A stretch of 64,000 nucleotides of DNA, taken from contig NZ_CACSJA010000012.1 in NCBI RefSeq assembly GCF_902706035.1, forward strand, positions 1-64,000, written 5' to 3'. This document shows positions 17,161 through 27,760 of the stretch, one piece after another. The notes under the pieces are model-generated. The model made no database searches. It saw only the letters and a list, made by a program, of their open reading frames with translations, and was not told the origin of the DNA. Source of the stretch: Pantoea sp. 18069 (GTDB taxonomy: Bacteria; Pseudomonadota; Gammaproteobacteria; Burkholderiales; Burkholderiaceae_C). The position numbers were made by a program, and so were the translations under genes. Position 1 is the stretch's first letter, and every line of letters begins with the position of its first letter.

Positions 17161-18399
17161 TCAGTTCTTCCAGGCTGGTTTGGGAATGATGGCCGGTTTG
17201 GCACCTGCACGGTTGCTCGGCGCAATGCCGTAGAACTCGCCGTTCTGCCACTGGCCCACGTACCAGAGCTTGGTCAGCATCTGGTTCTCGAGCTTGACCG
17301 GGCCGATGATGGTGTCGAAGGTGCCGGTCCTGATTTCCTGCGTGACGGCCGCGCGGTCGATCTTGCCCACGCGCTCTATCGCCTGCTGCAGCACCTGCAG
17401 CGTGGTGTACTGGATGGTGCTGGCGAAACGGTCGGGCTCGTGGCCGGCGGATTCCTTGTGGCGCTGGAAGTAGTCCTTGATTGCCGGGGCGTCGAAGTCG
17501 ACGCCGCCGGGCGCCATGATGCCTTCGGCGGCCGCGCCGAACTTGGCCTTGAACATAGGGAACTGCGTGCCCACGCCGGTGAACATCACTTTGGGGTTCA
17601 GGCCGTTGATGCGCGACTGCTCGGTGATCAGCATGGTGTCGGGCGGGTAGGAGTAGGCGATGAACACGTCGGCGTTCTTGCTCTTGACCTCGGTCAGCAG
17701 CGGCGTCATGTCCTGCGTGCCTATCGGATAGCTCTTGTCGTAGACCAGCTCGAAGCCGTGCTGCTTGGCCGCCTTGCGCGTGGCGTTGGCGAGTTCCACG
17801 CCAAAGCCGTCGGCGATGTTGATCATCGCGATCTTGTTGCCGATCTTGCCTTCCTTCTTCGCGGTTTCGAGGTAGCTCACGAGCGACTCGGCGTAGCCCG
17901 CGCCCGTGCCCAGGAAGAAGAACGCATGCTTCCAGCGCTTGGCCAGTTCGGGCGCCTTGTCGGTCACCGCGGTCGCGGCCAGCAGCGGGTATTTGTGCTT
18001 TTCGTAGGTCGGGCCCACGGCCAGGTTGCTGCCCGTGCTCCAGGGCGGCAGCACGAAGTCGACCTTGTCCTGGGTCATCAGGCGCTCGGTCGCGCGCACC
18101 GCTTCCTCGGTGCTCGAGCGGTCGTCGTACTCGACGACTTCGATGGGCACGCGCTTGCCGTAGGCCTTGAGCATGATGCCGCCGGCGGCATTGATCTCCT
18201 TGACCCAGAGCTGGTAGTTGGGCGTCACGGTGGCCGCGGTGCCGCCGGCGTTGTGGCCGGTCTTGGCGATGGCCCAGCCTATGCGCACCGATTTCGGTGC
18301 TTCCTGCGCCAGGGCCAGCGGGGCCAGGGTGGCCAAAGTGGTGATCGCGGCGGCGGCACTCACCTGCCGCAGCCAGAAACGCTTGCTCGCTGTCTTCAT
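17161..18399 (-). CDS. LIV-type periplasmic substrate-binding protein
   Basis: 412 residues. The signal peptide covers about residues 1-31 (ITTLATLAPLALAQ). The mature part begins SVRIGWAIAKTGHNAGG and contains VEYDDRSSTEEAVRATERL and PPWSTGSNLAV, the Leu/Ile/Val-binding (type I periplasmic) fold. It is the first gene of the minus-strand livKHMGF-aldehyde dehydrogenase unit and diverges from an AraC-type regulator. The substrate could be an amino acid, amide or aromatic acid; the terminal aldehyde dehydrogenase hints at an aromatic or aryl-alkyl compound. Confidence 0.9.
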   Translation of the reverse strand: MKTASKRFWLRQVSAAAAITTLATLAPLALAQEAPKSVRIGWAIAKTGHNAGGTAATVTPNYQLWVKEINAAGGIMLKAYGKRVPIEVVEYDDRSSTEEAVRATERLMTQDKVDFVLPPWSTGSNLAVGPTYEKHKYPLLAATAVTDKAPELAKRWKHAFFFLGTGAGYAESLVSYLETAKKEGKIGNKIAMINIADGFGVELANATRKAAKQHGFELVYDKSYPIGTQDMTPLLTEVKSKNADVFIAYSYPPDTMLITEQSRINGLNPKVMFTGVGTQFPMFKAKFGAAAEGIMAPGGVDFDAPAIKDYFQRHKESAGHEPDRFASTIQYTTLQVLQQAIERVGKIDRAAVTQEIRTGTFDTIIGPVKLENQMLTKLWYVGQWQNGEFYGIAPSNRAGAKPAIIPKPAWKN

Positions 18400-18475
18400 G
18401 CTTGTCTCCTTGGGCGCTCTTTTGCTGAGCGTGCAGGGATGCTAGGGCGTGGCCCCGGGCGCGGCTGTACTGAGC

Positions 18476-18504
18476 ATGCACAAAGTGCTTGACTGTGAAT
18501 GCAC
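18476..18504. promoter_or_regulatory. Candidate AraC-type regulator sites in the livK/araC divergent region
   Basis: ATGCAC occurs at 18476-18481 and 18499-18504, 23 bases apart in the same orientation, which is roughly two helical turns as in AraC-family half-site pairs. A TTGACT (-35-like) lies between them. This is a pattern only; no consensus for this regulator is known to me. Confidence 0.35.
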
Positions 18505-18615
18505 GGGATTCAGGGTTTTCCCGTGGCAGCGCACGATGGCCGGCGCCGCGCGCGCATGCACCGGATAATGGACCGTCATATCAGGCCGCGAGGCCGGGAG
18601 CCGGAAAGCGCGCCG

Positions 18616-19563
18616 ATGAACACCGCAAGCACTTTGAGCACCGATGGCCTGTCGGCCCAGGACGCCGTACCCGCGTGGCAGGACTGGATGTCCACGCTGT
18701 TTTCGGGCCTGGGCACCGACCTCTATGGCGATACGGTGTTCGAAGGCCACCTGCAGCGCTCGCAGGCGGGCGCGGTGGTCATGACCCGGCTCGAGGCCGC
18801 GCGCCACCGCGTGATCCGCAGCGTCCAGGGGCGGCGCTCGCACGACCCCGACTATGTGAAGATCGTCGCGCCCTGGCAGGGGCTTGCGGCCGTGAGCCAG
18901 CAGGGCCGCGAAGCCAGCGCGCGCAGCGGCAACTGGGTGATCTACGACACCAGCCAGGCCTATGAAGTCGCCAACCCCGAGTGGTCCGAGCACCTGATCG
19001 TGATGCTGCCGCGCCGCAGTCTGGTGCAGCGCGGCATCCGGCTCGAAGGCCTGATGGGGCGCAACGTAGGCGGTGCCTCGGGCATTGCGCGTGTCGCGCT
19101 CGAGGCCATGCGCAGCACCTACCAGGAACTGCCGACCATGGCGCCTGCGGTCGCCGAGCGCGCGGGCGAGCTGCTGATCGACCTGGTGCATCTGTCGCTG
19201 CAGGAGCTTTCGGGCCGCGGCACGGTCCTGACCCAGCAGGAGGCGTTCAAGGACCGCATACGCGCCCATGTCGCGGCCCATGTGCGCGACCCGCGCCTGA
19301 CCATCGACGACATCGCCCAGGCCATGCATTGCAGCAAGCGCCACCTCTACAACGCGTTTGCCGACGAACCCCTGACGCTTGCCACCTGGATACAGCAGCT
19401 GCGCCTGGAGCTGTGCATGCGCGAGCTGCGCGACGCGCGCGCCGCGGCGCGCACCATCACCGACATCGCTTTCGGCTGCGGCTTCAGCAACAGCGCACAT
19501 TTCAGCCGCGCGTTCAAGGCGTATACGGGCATGGCGCCCAGCGAGTTTCGGGCTTTGCGCTGA
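18616..19563 (+). CDS. AraC-family transcriptional regulator
   Basis: 315 residues from ATG 18616; earlier in-frame starts (18499, 18556) are possible. The N-terminal two thirds resemble the AraC-binding-like sensor domain of FeaR/NahR-type activators. The C-terminal 100 residues hold two helix-turn-helix motifs: IDDIAQAMHCSKRHLYNAF, and then ITDIAFGCGFSNSAHFSRAF with the family ending YTGMAPSEFRAL. It diverges from the livK-to-aldehyde-dehydrogenase unit and is its likely regulator; FeaR controls aromatic-amine aldehyde oxidation in E. coli, a useful parallel. Confidence 0.88.
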   Translation: MNTASTLSTDGLSAQDAVPAWQDWMSTLFSGLGTDLYGDTVFEGHLQRSQAGAVVMTRLEAARHRVIRSVQGRRSHDPDYVKIVAPWQGLAAVSQQGREASARSGNWVIYDTSQAYEVANPEWSEHLIVMLPRRSLVQRGIRLEGLMGRNVGGASGIARVALEAMRSTYQELPTMAPAVAERAGELLIDLVHLSLQELSGRGTVLTQQEAFKDRIRAHVAAHVRDPRLTIDDIAQAMHCSKRHLYNAFADEPLTLATWIQQLRLELCMRELRDARAAARTITDIAFGCGFSNSAHFSRAFKAYTGMAPSEFRALR

Positions 19564-19681
19564 GCCAGGGCATTCTGTGCTCAAGCCCTGGGCACGATCC
19601 CTTTGAGGACAAGCAAACAGCCCCGGCGGCATACATAGGACAATGCAGCCTGTTTCTTAGATCGCGACCCCGTTGACCACC

Positions 19682-20803
19682 ATGGATATTGACCAACCCC
19701 TCGCCCTGCTCGGCGGAATGACCGCTTCCCAGTTCATGCGCCGCCACTGGCACAAGAAGCCGCTGCTGGTGCGCCAGGCCGTGCCCGCGCTGGTCGCGCC
19801 CGTGGGGCGGGATGCGCTGTTCGCGCTGGCCGGTCAGGACGGTGTCGAGTCGCGGCTGATCCGCCAGCAGAAGAAGGGCTGGACCATGGACCACGGCCCC
19901 TTCTCCAGCAAGGACCTGCCGGCGCTGAGCCAGAAGGCCTGGTCGCTGCTGGTGCAGGGCGTGGACCTGCACGACGCGGGCGTGCACGCGCTGCTGCAGC
20001 AGTTCCGCTTCGTGCCCGAGGCCCGGCTCGATGACCTGATGATCAGCTACGCCAGCGACGGCGGCGGCGTGGGCCCGCACTTCGACAGCTACGACGTGTT
20101 CCTGCTGCAGGCGCACGGCAAGCGCCGCTGGCGCATAGGCCGGCAAAAGGACCTGACGCTGCAGGAAGGCGTTCCGCTGAAGATTCTTGCCGATTTCGAG
20201 CCCGAGCAGGAGTTCGTGCTCGAGGCCGGCGACATGCTCTACCTGCCGCCGCGCTACGCCCACGACGGCGTGGCCGAAGGCGAGTGCATGACCTATTCGA
20301 TAGGCTTTCGGGCGCCGGCGCGCGAGGAGCTCGCGCGCGAGCTGCTGCTGCGCATGTCGGACGAACCCGACGAACCCGAAGCGCCGGTGCTGTACCGCGA
20401 CCCCAGGCAGGAGGCGGTGACACACCCGGGTGAAATTCCCGCGGCCATGGCGGAGTTCGCGCGCAAGGCGCTCGAGCGTGCGCTGGCCGAACCGCTGGCG
20501 CTGGAGCGCGCGCTGGGCGAGTACCTGACCGACCCCAAGCCGAATGTCTGGTTCGAGGCCGGCGAGGAGGGCGTGATGCTGGAAAGCCTGGTGCTCGACC
20601 GCCGCACGCGCATGATGTACGACGCGCGCCATGTGTTCATCAACGGCGAAAGCTATCTGGCCGCAGGCCGCGACGCCAAGCTGATGCGCCTGCTTGCCGA
20701 CCAGCGCGCGCTGTCGGCGCGCGATCTGGCCAAGGCCAGCGACGATGCGCTTGAACTGCTGGCTTCGTGGCACGAGGCCGGCTGGGTACGTGCTGCTGAA
20801 TGA
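19682..20803 (+). CDS. Cupin-type 2-oxoglutarate oxygenase, RoxA/YcfD-like ribosomal protein hydroxylase
   Basis: 373 residues from ATG 19682 (a TTG three codons earlier is possible). The JmjC-type iron ligands are His133 and Asp135 in GPHFDSYDVF and His194 in LPPRYAHDGV. The opening HWHKKPLLVRQA and the C-terminal winged-helix-like domain match YcfD/RoxA, which hydroxylates an arginine of ribosomal protein L16 (uL16) using Fe(II) and 2-oxoglutarate. It appears to be a single-gene unit. Confidence 0.88.
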   Translation: MDIDQPLALLGGMTASQFMRRHWHKKPLLVRQAVPALVAPVGRDALFALAGQDGVESRLIRQQKKGWTMDHGPFSSKDLPALSQKAWSLLVQGVDLHDAGVHALLQQFRFVPEARLDDLMISYASDGGGVGPHFDSYDVFLLQAHGKRRWRIGRQKDLTLQEGVPLKILADFEPEQEFVLEAGDMLYLPPRYAHDGVAEGECMTYSIGFRAPAREELARELLLRMSDEPDEPEAPVLYRDPRQEAVTHPGEIPAAMAEFARKALERALAEPLALERALGEYLTDPKPNVWFEAGEEGVMLESLVLDRRTRMMYDARHVFINGESYLAAGRDAKLMRLLADQRALSARDLAKASDDALELLASWHEAGWVRAAE

Positions 20804-20950
20804 TAAGGCGTAGGGCCCAGCACGGTTTTTTGTCGTGTCGGCCCGATTCCTGTCAGCGCAATCCGGGGCTCGCGCGTTAAGCAGGCAGGCCTGTACTGCA
20901 ACCAGCGGGTAAACCCGTAAAAAAGTTTGTGGTCAATTGTAGAAGTGGCG

Positions 20951-20987
20951 TCAGGAATCGTCAGGATTCGTGAAATCTCCCTATAAT
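20951..20987 (+). promoter_or_regulatory. Promoter with consensus -10 and a tandem 10-base repeat
   Basis: TATAAT at 20982-20987 is a perfect -10. Upstream TCAGGAATCG and TCAGGATTCG stand head to tail (20951-20970); no good -35 is present, so an activator or extended upstream contact is likely. A small hairpin GTCGCA/TGCGAC (20998-21019) begins the leader. The transcript would carry a leader of about 110 bases before the Ala-rich lipoprotein at 21105. The rest of the gap 20804-21104 shows nothing recognisable. Confidence 0.6.
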
Positions 20988-21104
20988 TGCCCGCTGTGTC
21001 GCAGTAATTTTCTTGCGACTCTGCCGGAACGTTCCATGGCTGCAAGAGGCTGGCCGTTAATTGGCATATCGAATTCTCACTGCTCCTCAATTAGGAAAAC
21101 TGAC

Positions 21105-21392
21105 ATGAAGAACTCTCTCGTTCTGGCTACCGTGATCGCTGCTGCTGCCCTCGTCGCTTGCGGCAAGAAGGAAGAAGTTGCTCCCGTGGCCGCACCCGCC
21201 GTGGAAGCTCCTGCAGAACCCGTGGAAGTCGCTCCTGCTGCTCCCGTTGACGCCGCTCCTGCGGATGCCGCTCCTGTTGACGCGGCCCCCGCTGCAGACG
21301 CTGCCGCTGACGCCGCTGCAGAAGCCGCCAAGGCTGCTGAAGATGCCGCCAAGGCTGCTGCCGACGCTGCTGCTGGCGAAGCTGCCAAGTAA
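21105..21392 (+). CDS. Alanine-rich small lipoprotein of low complexity
   Basis: 95 residues. The signal peptide ends in a lipobox with Cys19 (AALVACGKKEE). The remainder is built almost only from Ala, Pro, Val, Glu, Asp and Lys: first APVEVAP-type units, then AADAA/AAKAAEDAAK heptad-like units that should form a long amphipathic helix. The codon pattern (GCT/GCC, GAA) is that of a highly expressed gene and differs from its neighbours. RBS AGGAAA. A strong promoter and a good terminator flank it, so it is a monocistron and probably abundant in the envelope. No function can be assigned. Confidence 0.8.
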   Translation: MKNSLVLATVIAAAALVACGKKEEVAPVAAPAVEAPAEPVEVAPAAPVDAAPADAAPVDAAPAADAAADAAAEAAKAAEDAAKAAADAAAGEAAK

Positions 21393-21437
21393 TCACGCGC
21401 CGCAGGGGGCCGGTTCGCCGCTCCCCTGCCTGGCATG

Positions 21438-21469
21438 AAAGCCCCGGTCTTGCGATCGGGGCTTTTTTT
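21438..21469 (+). terminator. Rho-independent terminator of the Ala-rich lipoprotein gene
   Basis: AAAGCCCCGGTC, a short loop, then GATCGGGGC and seven T's; the stem has one mismatch. It lies 45 bases after the stop codon. Confidence 0.9.
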
Positions 21470-21503
21470 ATTGCCGCCGGGCCGGTGCCGTGCCTGGAAA
21501 ATG

Positions 21504-21529
21504 AAAAAGCCACCGCATGCGGTGGCTTT
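21504..21529 (-). terminator. Rho-independent terminator of the dapA-bamC unit
   Basis: A perfect palindrome, AAAGCCACCGCATGCGGTGG then CTTT, followed on the minus strand by a T-run. It lies 38 bases after the bamC stop. Confidence 0.88.
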
Positions 21530-21567
21530 GGCTTGCCAGGCCCTCGCGGGCCTGTCGGATCCTGGTC

Positions 21568-22665
21568 TTACTTCAGGTCGTCGGTCAGCACGCGCACGAT
21601 GCGCTGGGCGTTGGCCGAAGTTTCCGGCGCGCCGGCGGTCGTCAGCACCGACACCGTCGAGCGTTCGCCTTCGGCGCGCACCTGGATCTGGTACTTGACC
21701 GGGGCCGAGGCTTCGCCGCCCTGGCTGAAGATGCGGCCGAAGAAGCCCTTGGCCTTCTGTTCTTCGGGAGAGACATAGCGCACGTAATAGATGCCGCGGC
21801 TGCGGTCGCGGTCCTCGACCGTGAAGCCGGTGCGGTCCAGCGCCAGGCCGACCCGGCGCCAGGCGCGGTCGAAGCCTTCGTCGAGCAGCACCACGGGAGC
21901 GTTGTCGACGGTGTCCATGCGGGCGCTGGGCGCGGCAGGCGCGGCCTGCACCGAAGCGGTCGCGGCCTGGGATTGCTCCTGGCTCAGGCCCAGCTTGACC
22001 ATCAGGCGGCGCATGAACTCGGTTTCGAGTTCCATGTCGGCCGCGCGTGGTTGCCAGACGGTCGCGTCCTTTTCCCGGCTGGAATAGACCTCCTGCATGC
22101 CGCGGTGGGTGATGTAGATCTCGGTGCCGCCGTCGGGCTTGCGCTCCAGGCGCGTGCGGAACTTGTCGCGCTCGCCCGTGGAGTACAGCGAGTCGAACAC
22201 CTTGCCCAGGGCCGAGCGGATCACGTCCTGCGGCAGCTTGGCGCGGTTTTCGGCCCAGTCGGTTTCCATGATGCCGATCTTGGCATCGTCCTGTACCAGC
22301 ACGAAACCGTTTTCGAGCCAGAAATCGCGCACCGGGTCCCAGAGCTTGTCGGCGGGGCGCTGGATCACGAGCCAGCGCTCATTGCCCACGCGCTCGATGC
22401 GTACATCGCCCACGGCGTTGACCACGGTCTGCGCGCCGCTCGGCGCCTGCGTGGCCTGGCCGGCTTGCAGTGCATTGGCCGAGACCACGCCTCCGGGCAC
22501 GTTGTAGCGCGTGTCGCGCGTCAGCTGGCTCAGGTCGGGGGGAACTTCGAGCGTCGGCGCCTTGACGGCGCTTTTGTAATCGATCTTTTCCGAATTGAAA
22601 GTGGAGCAGGCAGAAAGCGCCATGGCAAGGCCCAGCAGGCCCAGACGTGCAGTAGTTGGTTTCAC
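21568..22665 (-). CDS. bamC: Outer-membrane assembly lipoprotein BamC
   Basis: 365 residues. The lipobox has Cys20 (ALSACSTF), followed by the extended BamC N-terminal segment (YKSAVKAPTLEVPPDLSQ) that packs on BamD, then two helix-grip domains (about 90-200 and 260-360). It is part of the Bam complex that inserts beta-barrel proteins. It sits directly downstream of dapA, as in many proteobacteria, separated by 39 bases. Confidence 0.93.
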   Translation of the reverse strand: MKPTTARLGLLGLAMALSACSTFNSEKIDYKSAVKAPTLEVPPDLSQLTRDTRYNVPGGVVSANALQAGQATQAPSGAQTVVNAVGDVRIERVGNERWLVIQRPADKLWDPVRDFWLENGFVLVQDDAKIGIMETDWAENRAKLPQDVIRSALGKVFDSLYSTGERDKFRTRLERKPDGGTEIYITHRGMQEVYSSREKDATVWQPRAADMELETEFMRRLMVKLGLSQEQSQAATASVQAAPAAPSARMDTVDNAPVVLLDEGFDRAWRRVGLALDRTGFTVEDRDRSRGIYYVRYVSPEEQKAKGFFGRIFSQGGEASAPVKYQIQVRAEGERSTVSVLTTAGAPETSANAQRIVRVLTDDLK

Positions 22666-22704
22666 GCGAAAAATCCTCGGTGCTCTGGTAAGGGGGACGC
22701 AGGC

Positions 22705-23601
22705 TCAGAGCAGCTCTGCGGAGCGCAGCGCGCCCTCGACCACGTCCACATATTGGGGGCTCAGGTCCGTCATCGGCAGGCGCATGGTGGCGCCGCACAG
22801 TCCCATGCGGGCAACGGCCCATTTCACGGGAATCGGATTGGCTTCGACGAACAGTTGCTTGTGCACCGGCATCAGCTGGCGCTGGATCTGCATCGCGCGC
22901 TGCGCGTCGCCGGCCAGCGCTGCCTTGCACAGTTCGCTCATCAGGCGCGGCGCCACGTTGGCCGTCACGCTGATGTTGCCGTGGCCGCCGCACAGCATCA
23001 GGGCCACGGCGGTCGGGTCATCGCCCGAGTACACGCCAAAGCCCGCGGGCACGTCGCGGATCAGCCATTGGGCGCGCTCGATGTTGCCCGTGGCTTCCTT
23101 GATGCCGATGATGCCGGGAACCTGCGCCAGACGCAGCACGGTTTCATGCAGCATGTCGGCGACGGACCGGCCCGGCACGTTGTAGAGAACCGTCGGCAGG
23201 TCGCCCACGGCTTCGGCAATGGCCTTGAAGTGCTGGTACTGGCCCTCTTGCGTGGGCTTGTTGTAGTAGGGCACGACCTGCAGCTGGCTGTCGGCGCCGA
23301 CGGTCCTGGCGAATTTCGCCAGCTCGATCGCTTCGCGCGTCGAGTTGGCGCCGCAGCCGGCCATGATGGGCACGCGCTTGGCGGCCTGTTCGACGGCCAC
23401 GCGAATGATCTCGCAGTGCTCTTCCACATTGACGGTGGGGGATTCACCTGTGGTGCCCACCACGCCAATGCAGTCGGTGCCTTCGGCGATATGCCAGTCG
23501 ATCAGTTTGCGCAGGCTCGGGTAGTCGACACTACCGTCTTCGTGCATGGGGGTGACGAGGGCAACAATGCTGCCAGTGAGGGCGACGGTGGAAGAGGTCA
23601 T
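22705..23601 (-). CDS. dapA: 4-hydroxy-tetrahydrodipicolinate synthase
   Basis: 298 residues. Schiff-base Lys168 (GIKEATG), Tyr140 (VLYNVPGR) and the Thr50-Thr51 pair (GTTGESPT) form the catalytic set. It condenses pyruvate with aspartate semialdehyde, the first committed step to diaminopimelate and lysine. It is upstream of bamC on the same strand; a 133-base gap separates it from the methyltransferase gene upstream. Confidence 0.96.
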   Translation of the reverse strand: MTSSTVALTGSIVALVTPMHEDGSVDYPSLRKLIDWHIAEGTDCIGVVGTTGESPTVNVEEHCEIIRVAVEQAAKRVPIMAGCGANSTREAIELAKFARTVGADSQLQVVPYYNKPTQEGQYQHFKAIAEAVGDLPTVLYNVPGRSVADMLHETVLRLAQVPGIIGIKEATGNIERAQWLIRDVPAGFGVYSGDDPTAVALMLCGGHGNISVTANVAPRLMSELCKAALAGDAQRAMQIQRQLMPVHKQLFVEANPIPVKWAVARMGLCGATMRLPMTDLSPQYVDVVEGALRSAELL

Positions 23602-23734
23602 GTCCGCAGTTGAAAACGGGAAAGAGACATTCTAACGAGTGTGCGCAACCCACAGGGTGCTCGCAGGCGTGCGAAGGGAATGGGGACTGTTTCCGGACGA
23701 AAAAAGTGCAGCCATTGGCGTCCTGATCAGTGTC

Positions 23735-24259
23735 CTAAAGCGCCGCCAGCGTGTCGGTGCCGGGCAGCGGCCGCAGGGCCGCGATGCGCTGCACGCAGCG
23801 CGCGGGGCCATCGAGAAAGCCGTCTTCGTAGGCAACCACGCGCAGTTCGTTGCCGCAGGCGCGCAGCAGTTCGCCGGGCTGCAGCAGGAAGCCGGCGCGC
23901 GAGGGCTTGCCAAAGCGCGCGTTGCCCTCGGCAAAAGTCTCATACAGCAGCACGCCGCCCGGCGCGACGCTGGCCACGATCGTGGGCAGCAGCGCGCGCC
24001 AGAGGTAATTGGTGACCACCACGGCCGCGAACTGCGCGCCCGGCAGCGGCCAGGCGGCTTGCTCGATATCGGCGCACAGCCGCTGCGCCGAGGCCGGCAG
24101 CGCCGCGAGCGCCTGCTCCGAGCGGTCTATGCCAAGGCAAGGGTGGCCGCGCTGCGCAAACCAGTGCACATGGCGCCCCTGGCCGCAGGCCACGTCCAGC
24201 ACCGTGCCGCCCGCGGGCACCAGATGGCTGAAGCGCTGTATCCAGGGCGAGGCCGTCAT
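23735..24259 (-). CDS. Class I SAM-dependent methyltransferase
   Basis: 174 residues. The SAM motif VLDVACGQGRHVHWFAQRGH is at about 20-40, then LGIDRSEQAL (motif II acidic region) and FAAVVVTNYLWR. It resembles tellurite-resistance TehB-like and small-molecule methyltransferases. The start was put at 24259 because its ATG shares one base with the stop of the 46-codon ORF upstream (TGATG), which indicates translational coupling; a GTG five codons earlier is also open. The substrate is unknown. Confidence 0.82.
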   Translation of the reverse strand: MTASPWIQRFSHLVPAGGTVLDVACGQGRHVHWFAQRGHPCLGIDRSEQALAALPASAQRLCADIEQAAWPLPGAQFAAVVVTNYLWRALLPTIVASVAPGGVLLYETFAEGNARFGKPSRAGFLLQPGELLRACGNELRVVAYEDGFLDGPARCVQRIAALRPLPGTDTLAAL

Positions 24260-24399
24260 CAGAAGCACGCCCACATTTGATCGGCCATCATCCGCATGAA
24301 TTCAGGGTTGGTGTAAAGCCCGAACACGGCCAGCAACACCAGCGCCATCAGTGCGCCGCCGACAACGCGCAGGCCGAGGGGAAGGGGTTTGTCTGCCAT
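24259..24399 (-). CDS. 46-residue single-span membrane microprotein
   Basis: The minus strand from 24399 reads MADKPLPLGLRVVGG, then a hydrophobic helix ALMALVLLAVFGLY, then TNPEFMRMMADQMWACF and TGA. The stop overlaps the methyltransferase ATG, and the start is only three bases beyond the MFS stop, so this tight fit in a gene row argues that it is real. One transmembrane segment (about 16-32) has a short C-terminal tail ending in Trp-Ala-Cys-Phe. No function is known to me. It is too short for routine gene callers. Confidence 0.7.
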   Translation of the reverse strand: MADKPLPLGLRVVGGALMALVLLAVFGLYTNPEFMRMMADQMWACF

Positions 24400-24402
24400 G
24401 GC

Positions 24403-25626
24403 TCAGGCCGCTGCCGCCGCGGGCCGCTGCAGCGCGGCTTCGCGCACCGGCAGATTGATCAGCGCGGCGAAGATGCCCAGCGCGATCGACAGATACCAGA
24501 CGATGTCATAGCTGCCGCTGCGGTCATAGAGATAGCCGCCCAGCCAGACGCCCAGGAAGCTGCCGACCTGGTGGCTGAAGAACACGAAGCCGCCGAGCAT
24601 GGACAGGTGGTGGATGCCGAAGATCTGCGCCACGGTGGCATTGGTGAGCGGCACCGTCGACAGCCACAGAAAGCCCATGGCCGCCGAGAACGCATAGACC
24701 GACGTGGGCGACAGGGGCACCAGCAGGAACGCCACCGTGACCACCGAGCGCGCGAGGTAGATGCCCGCGAGCAGGTAGCGCTTGGGAAAGTGCTGGCCCA
24801 GGTTGCCGGCCAGATAGGTGCCGAAGATGTTGAACAGCCCGACCAGCGCCAGCGAATAGCTGGCCACATGCGGAGCGAGGCCGTAGTCCTTGAGGTAGCT
24901 GGGCATGTGCACGCCGATGAACATGACCTGGAAGCCGCAGACGAAGTAGCCCGCGGTCAGCAGCAGGAAGCTCGGTGTGCGGAAGGCTTCGGCCATGGCC
25001 TGGCCCACGGTCTGCTCGCGCTGCGGCCGCGGGCTGCTGGAAGAAAAGCCGGGCTCGCGCAGGCCGAACGCCAGCGGCACGATCATCAGCACCAGCATGG
25101 CCAGCACGATCAGCGCATTCGACCAGCCGATCTGGGCAATCAGTGCGCCTTCTACCGGCACCATGAAGAACTGGCCGAACGACCCGGTGGCCGCGATCAC
25201 GCCCATGGCCCAGGAGCGGCGCGCGGCCGGTATCTGCCGGCCCAGCACGCCGAACACCACGGCATAGGTGGTGCCGGCCTGGGCCGCGCCTATCAGCAGG
25301 CCGGCCGTGAGCGCAAACCAGGTGGGCGTGGTCGACAGCGCCATGCCGGTCAGCCCCAGGGCATACATTGCGGCGCCGGCCAGCAGCACGCGGAACGCGC
25401 CGAAGCGGTCGGCGACCATGCCGACGAAAATCCCCATGACGCCCCAGGCAATGTTCTGGATGGCAATGGCCATGGCGAAGGATTCGCGGGTCCAGCCCAT
25501 TTCCTGGGTGATGGGCTGCAGCCACAGGCCGAAGCCGTGGCGAATCCCCATGGACAAGGTGACGACTGCGCCCCCGCACAGCAGCACCTGCATCATGGAC
25601 AGTGGTGTTGGTAATGTTTTTTGCAT
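24403..25626 (-). CDS. MFS transporter (monocarboxylate/oxalate-formate type)
   Basis: 407 residues and twelve hydrophobic segments. GIRHGFGLWLQPI in helix 1, GVIAATGSFGQFF and the GMVADRFGAFRV loop between helices 2 and 3 are typical of MCT/OFA-like major facilitators that carry short organic acids. The start at 25626 begins at MQKTLPT. It heads a minus-strand row with the microprotein and methyltransferase and is divergent from parE with a 137-base gap. Confidence 0.85.
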   Translation of the reverse strand: MQKTLPTPLSMMQVLLCGGAVVTLSMGIRHGFGLWLQPITQEMGWTRESFAMAIAIQNIAWGVMGIFVGMVADRFGAFRVLLAGAAMYALGLTGMALSTTPTWFALTAGLLIGAAQAGTTYAVVFGVLGRQIPAARRSWAMGVIAATGSFGQFFMVPVEGALIAQIGWSNALIVLAMLVLMIVPLAFGLREPGFSSSSPRPQREQTVGQAMAEAFRTPSFLLLTAGYFVCGFQVMFIGVHMPSYLKDYGLAPHVASYSLALVGLFNIFGTYLAGNLGQHFPKRYLLAGIYLARSVVTVAFLLVPLSPTSVYAFSAAMGFLWLSTVPLTNATVAQIFGIHHLSMLGGFVFFSHQVGSFLGVWLGGYLYDRSGSYDIVWYLSIALGIFAALINLPVREAALQRPAAAAA

Positions 25627-25763
25627 GATGATGCGACTGTAGCCAAATTGGCCACGCACCGCTGGCTCGCACGCGGCTTCGCGGGGTGGCAGCACAGAGG
25701 TCGCAAGGCCATGCTGTCTGCCCATACAGCTTTTTCGATTGCGCAGCACTACAATCCCAGCCC

Positions 25764-27746
<1,983 letters not shown>

Positions 27747-27760
27747 AGAACCGGTAACGC

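Noticed and set aside
21105-21392. Antifreeze-like or repeat-DNA origin of the Ala-rich frame
   Set aside because: A proper lipobox, RBS, promoter and terminator show a genuine expressed lipoprotein gene.
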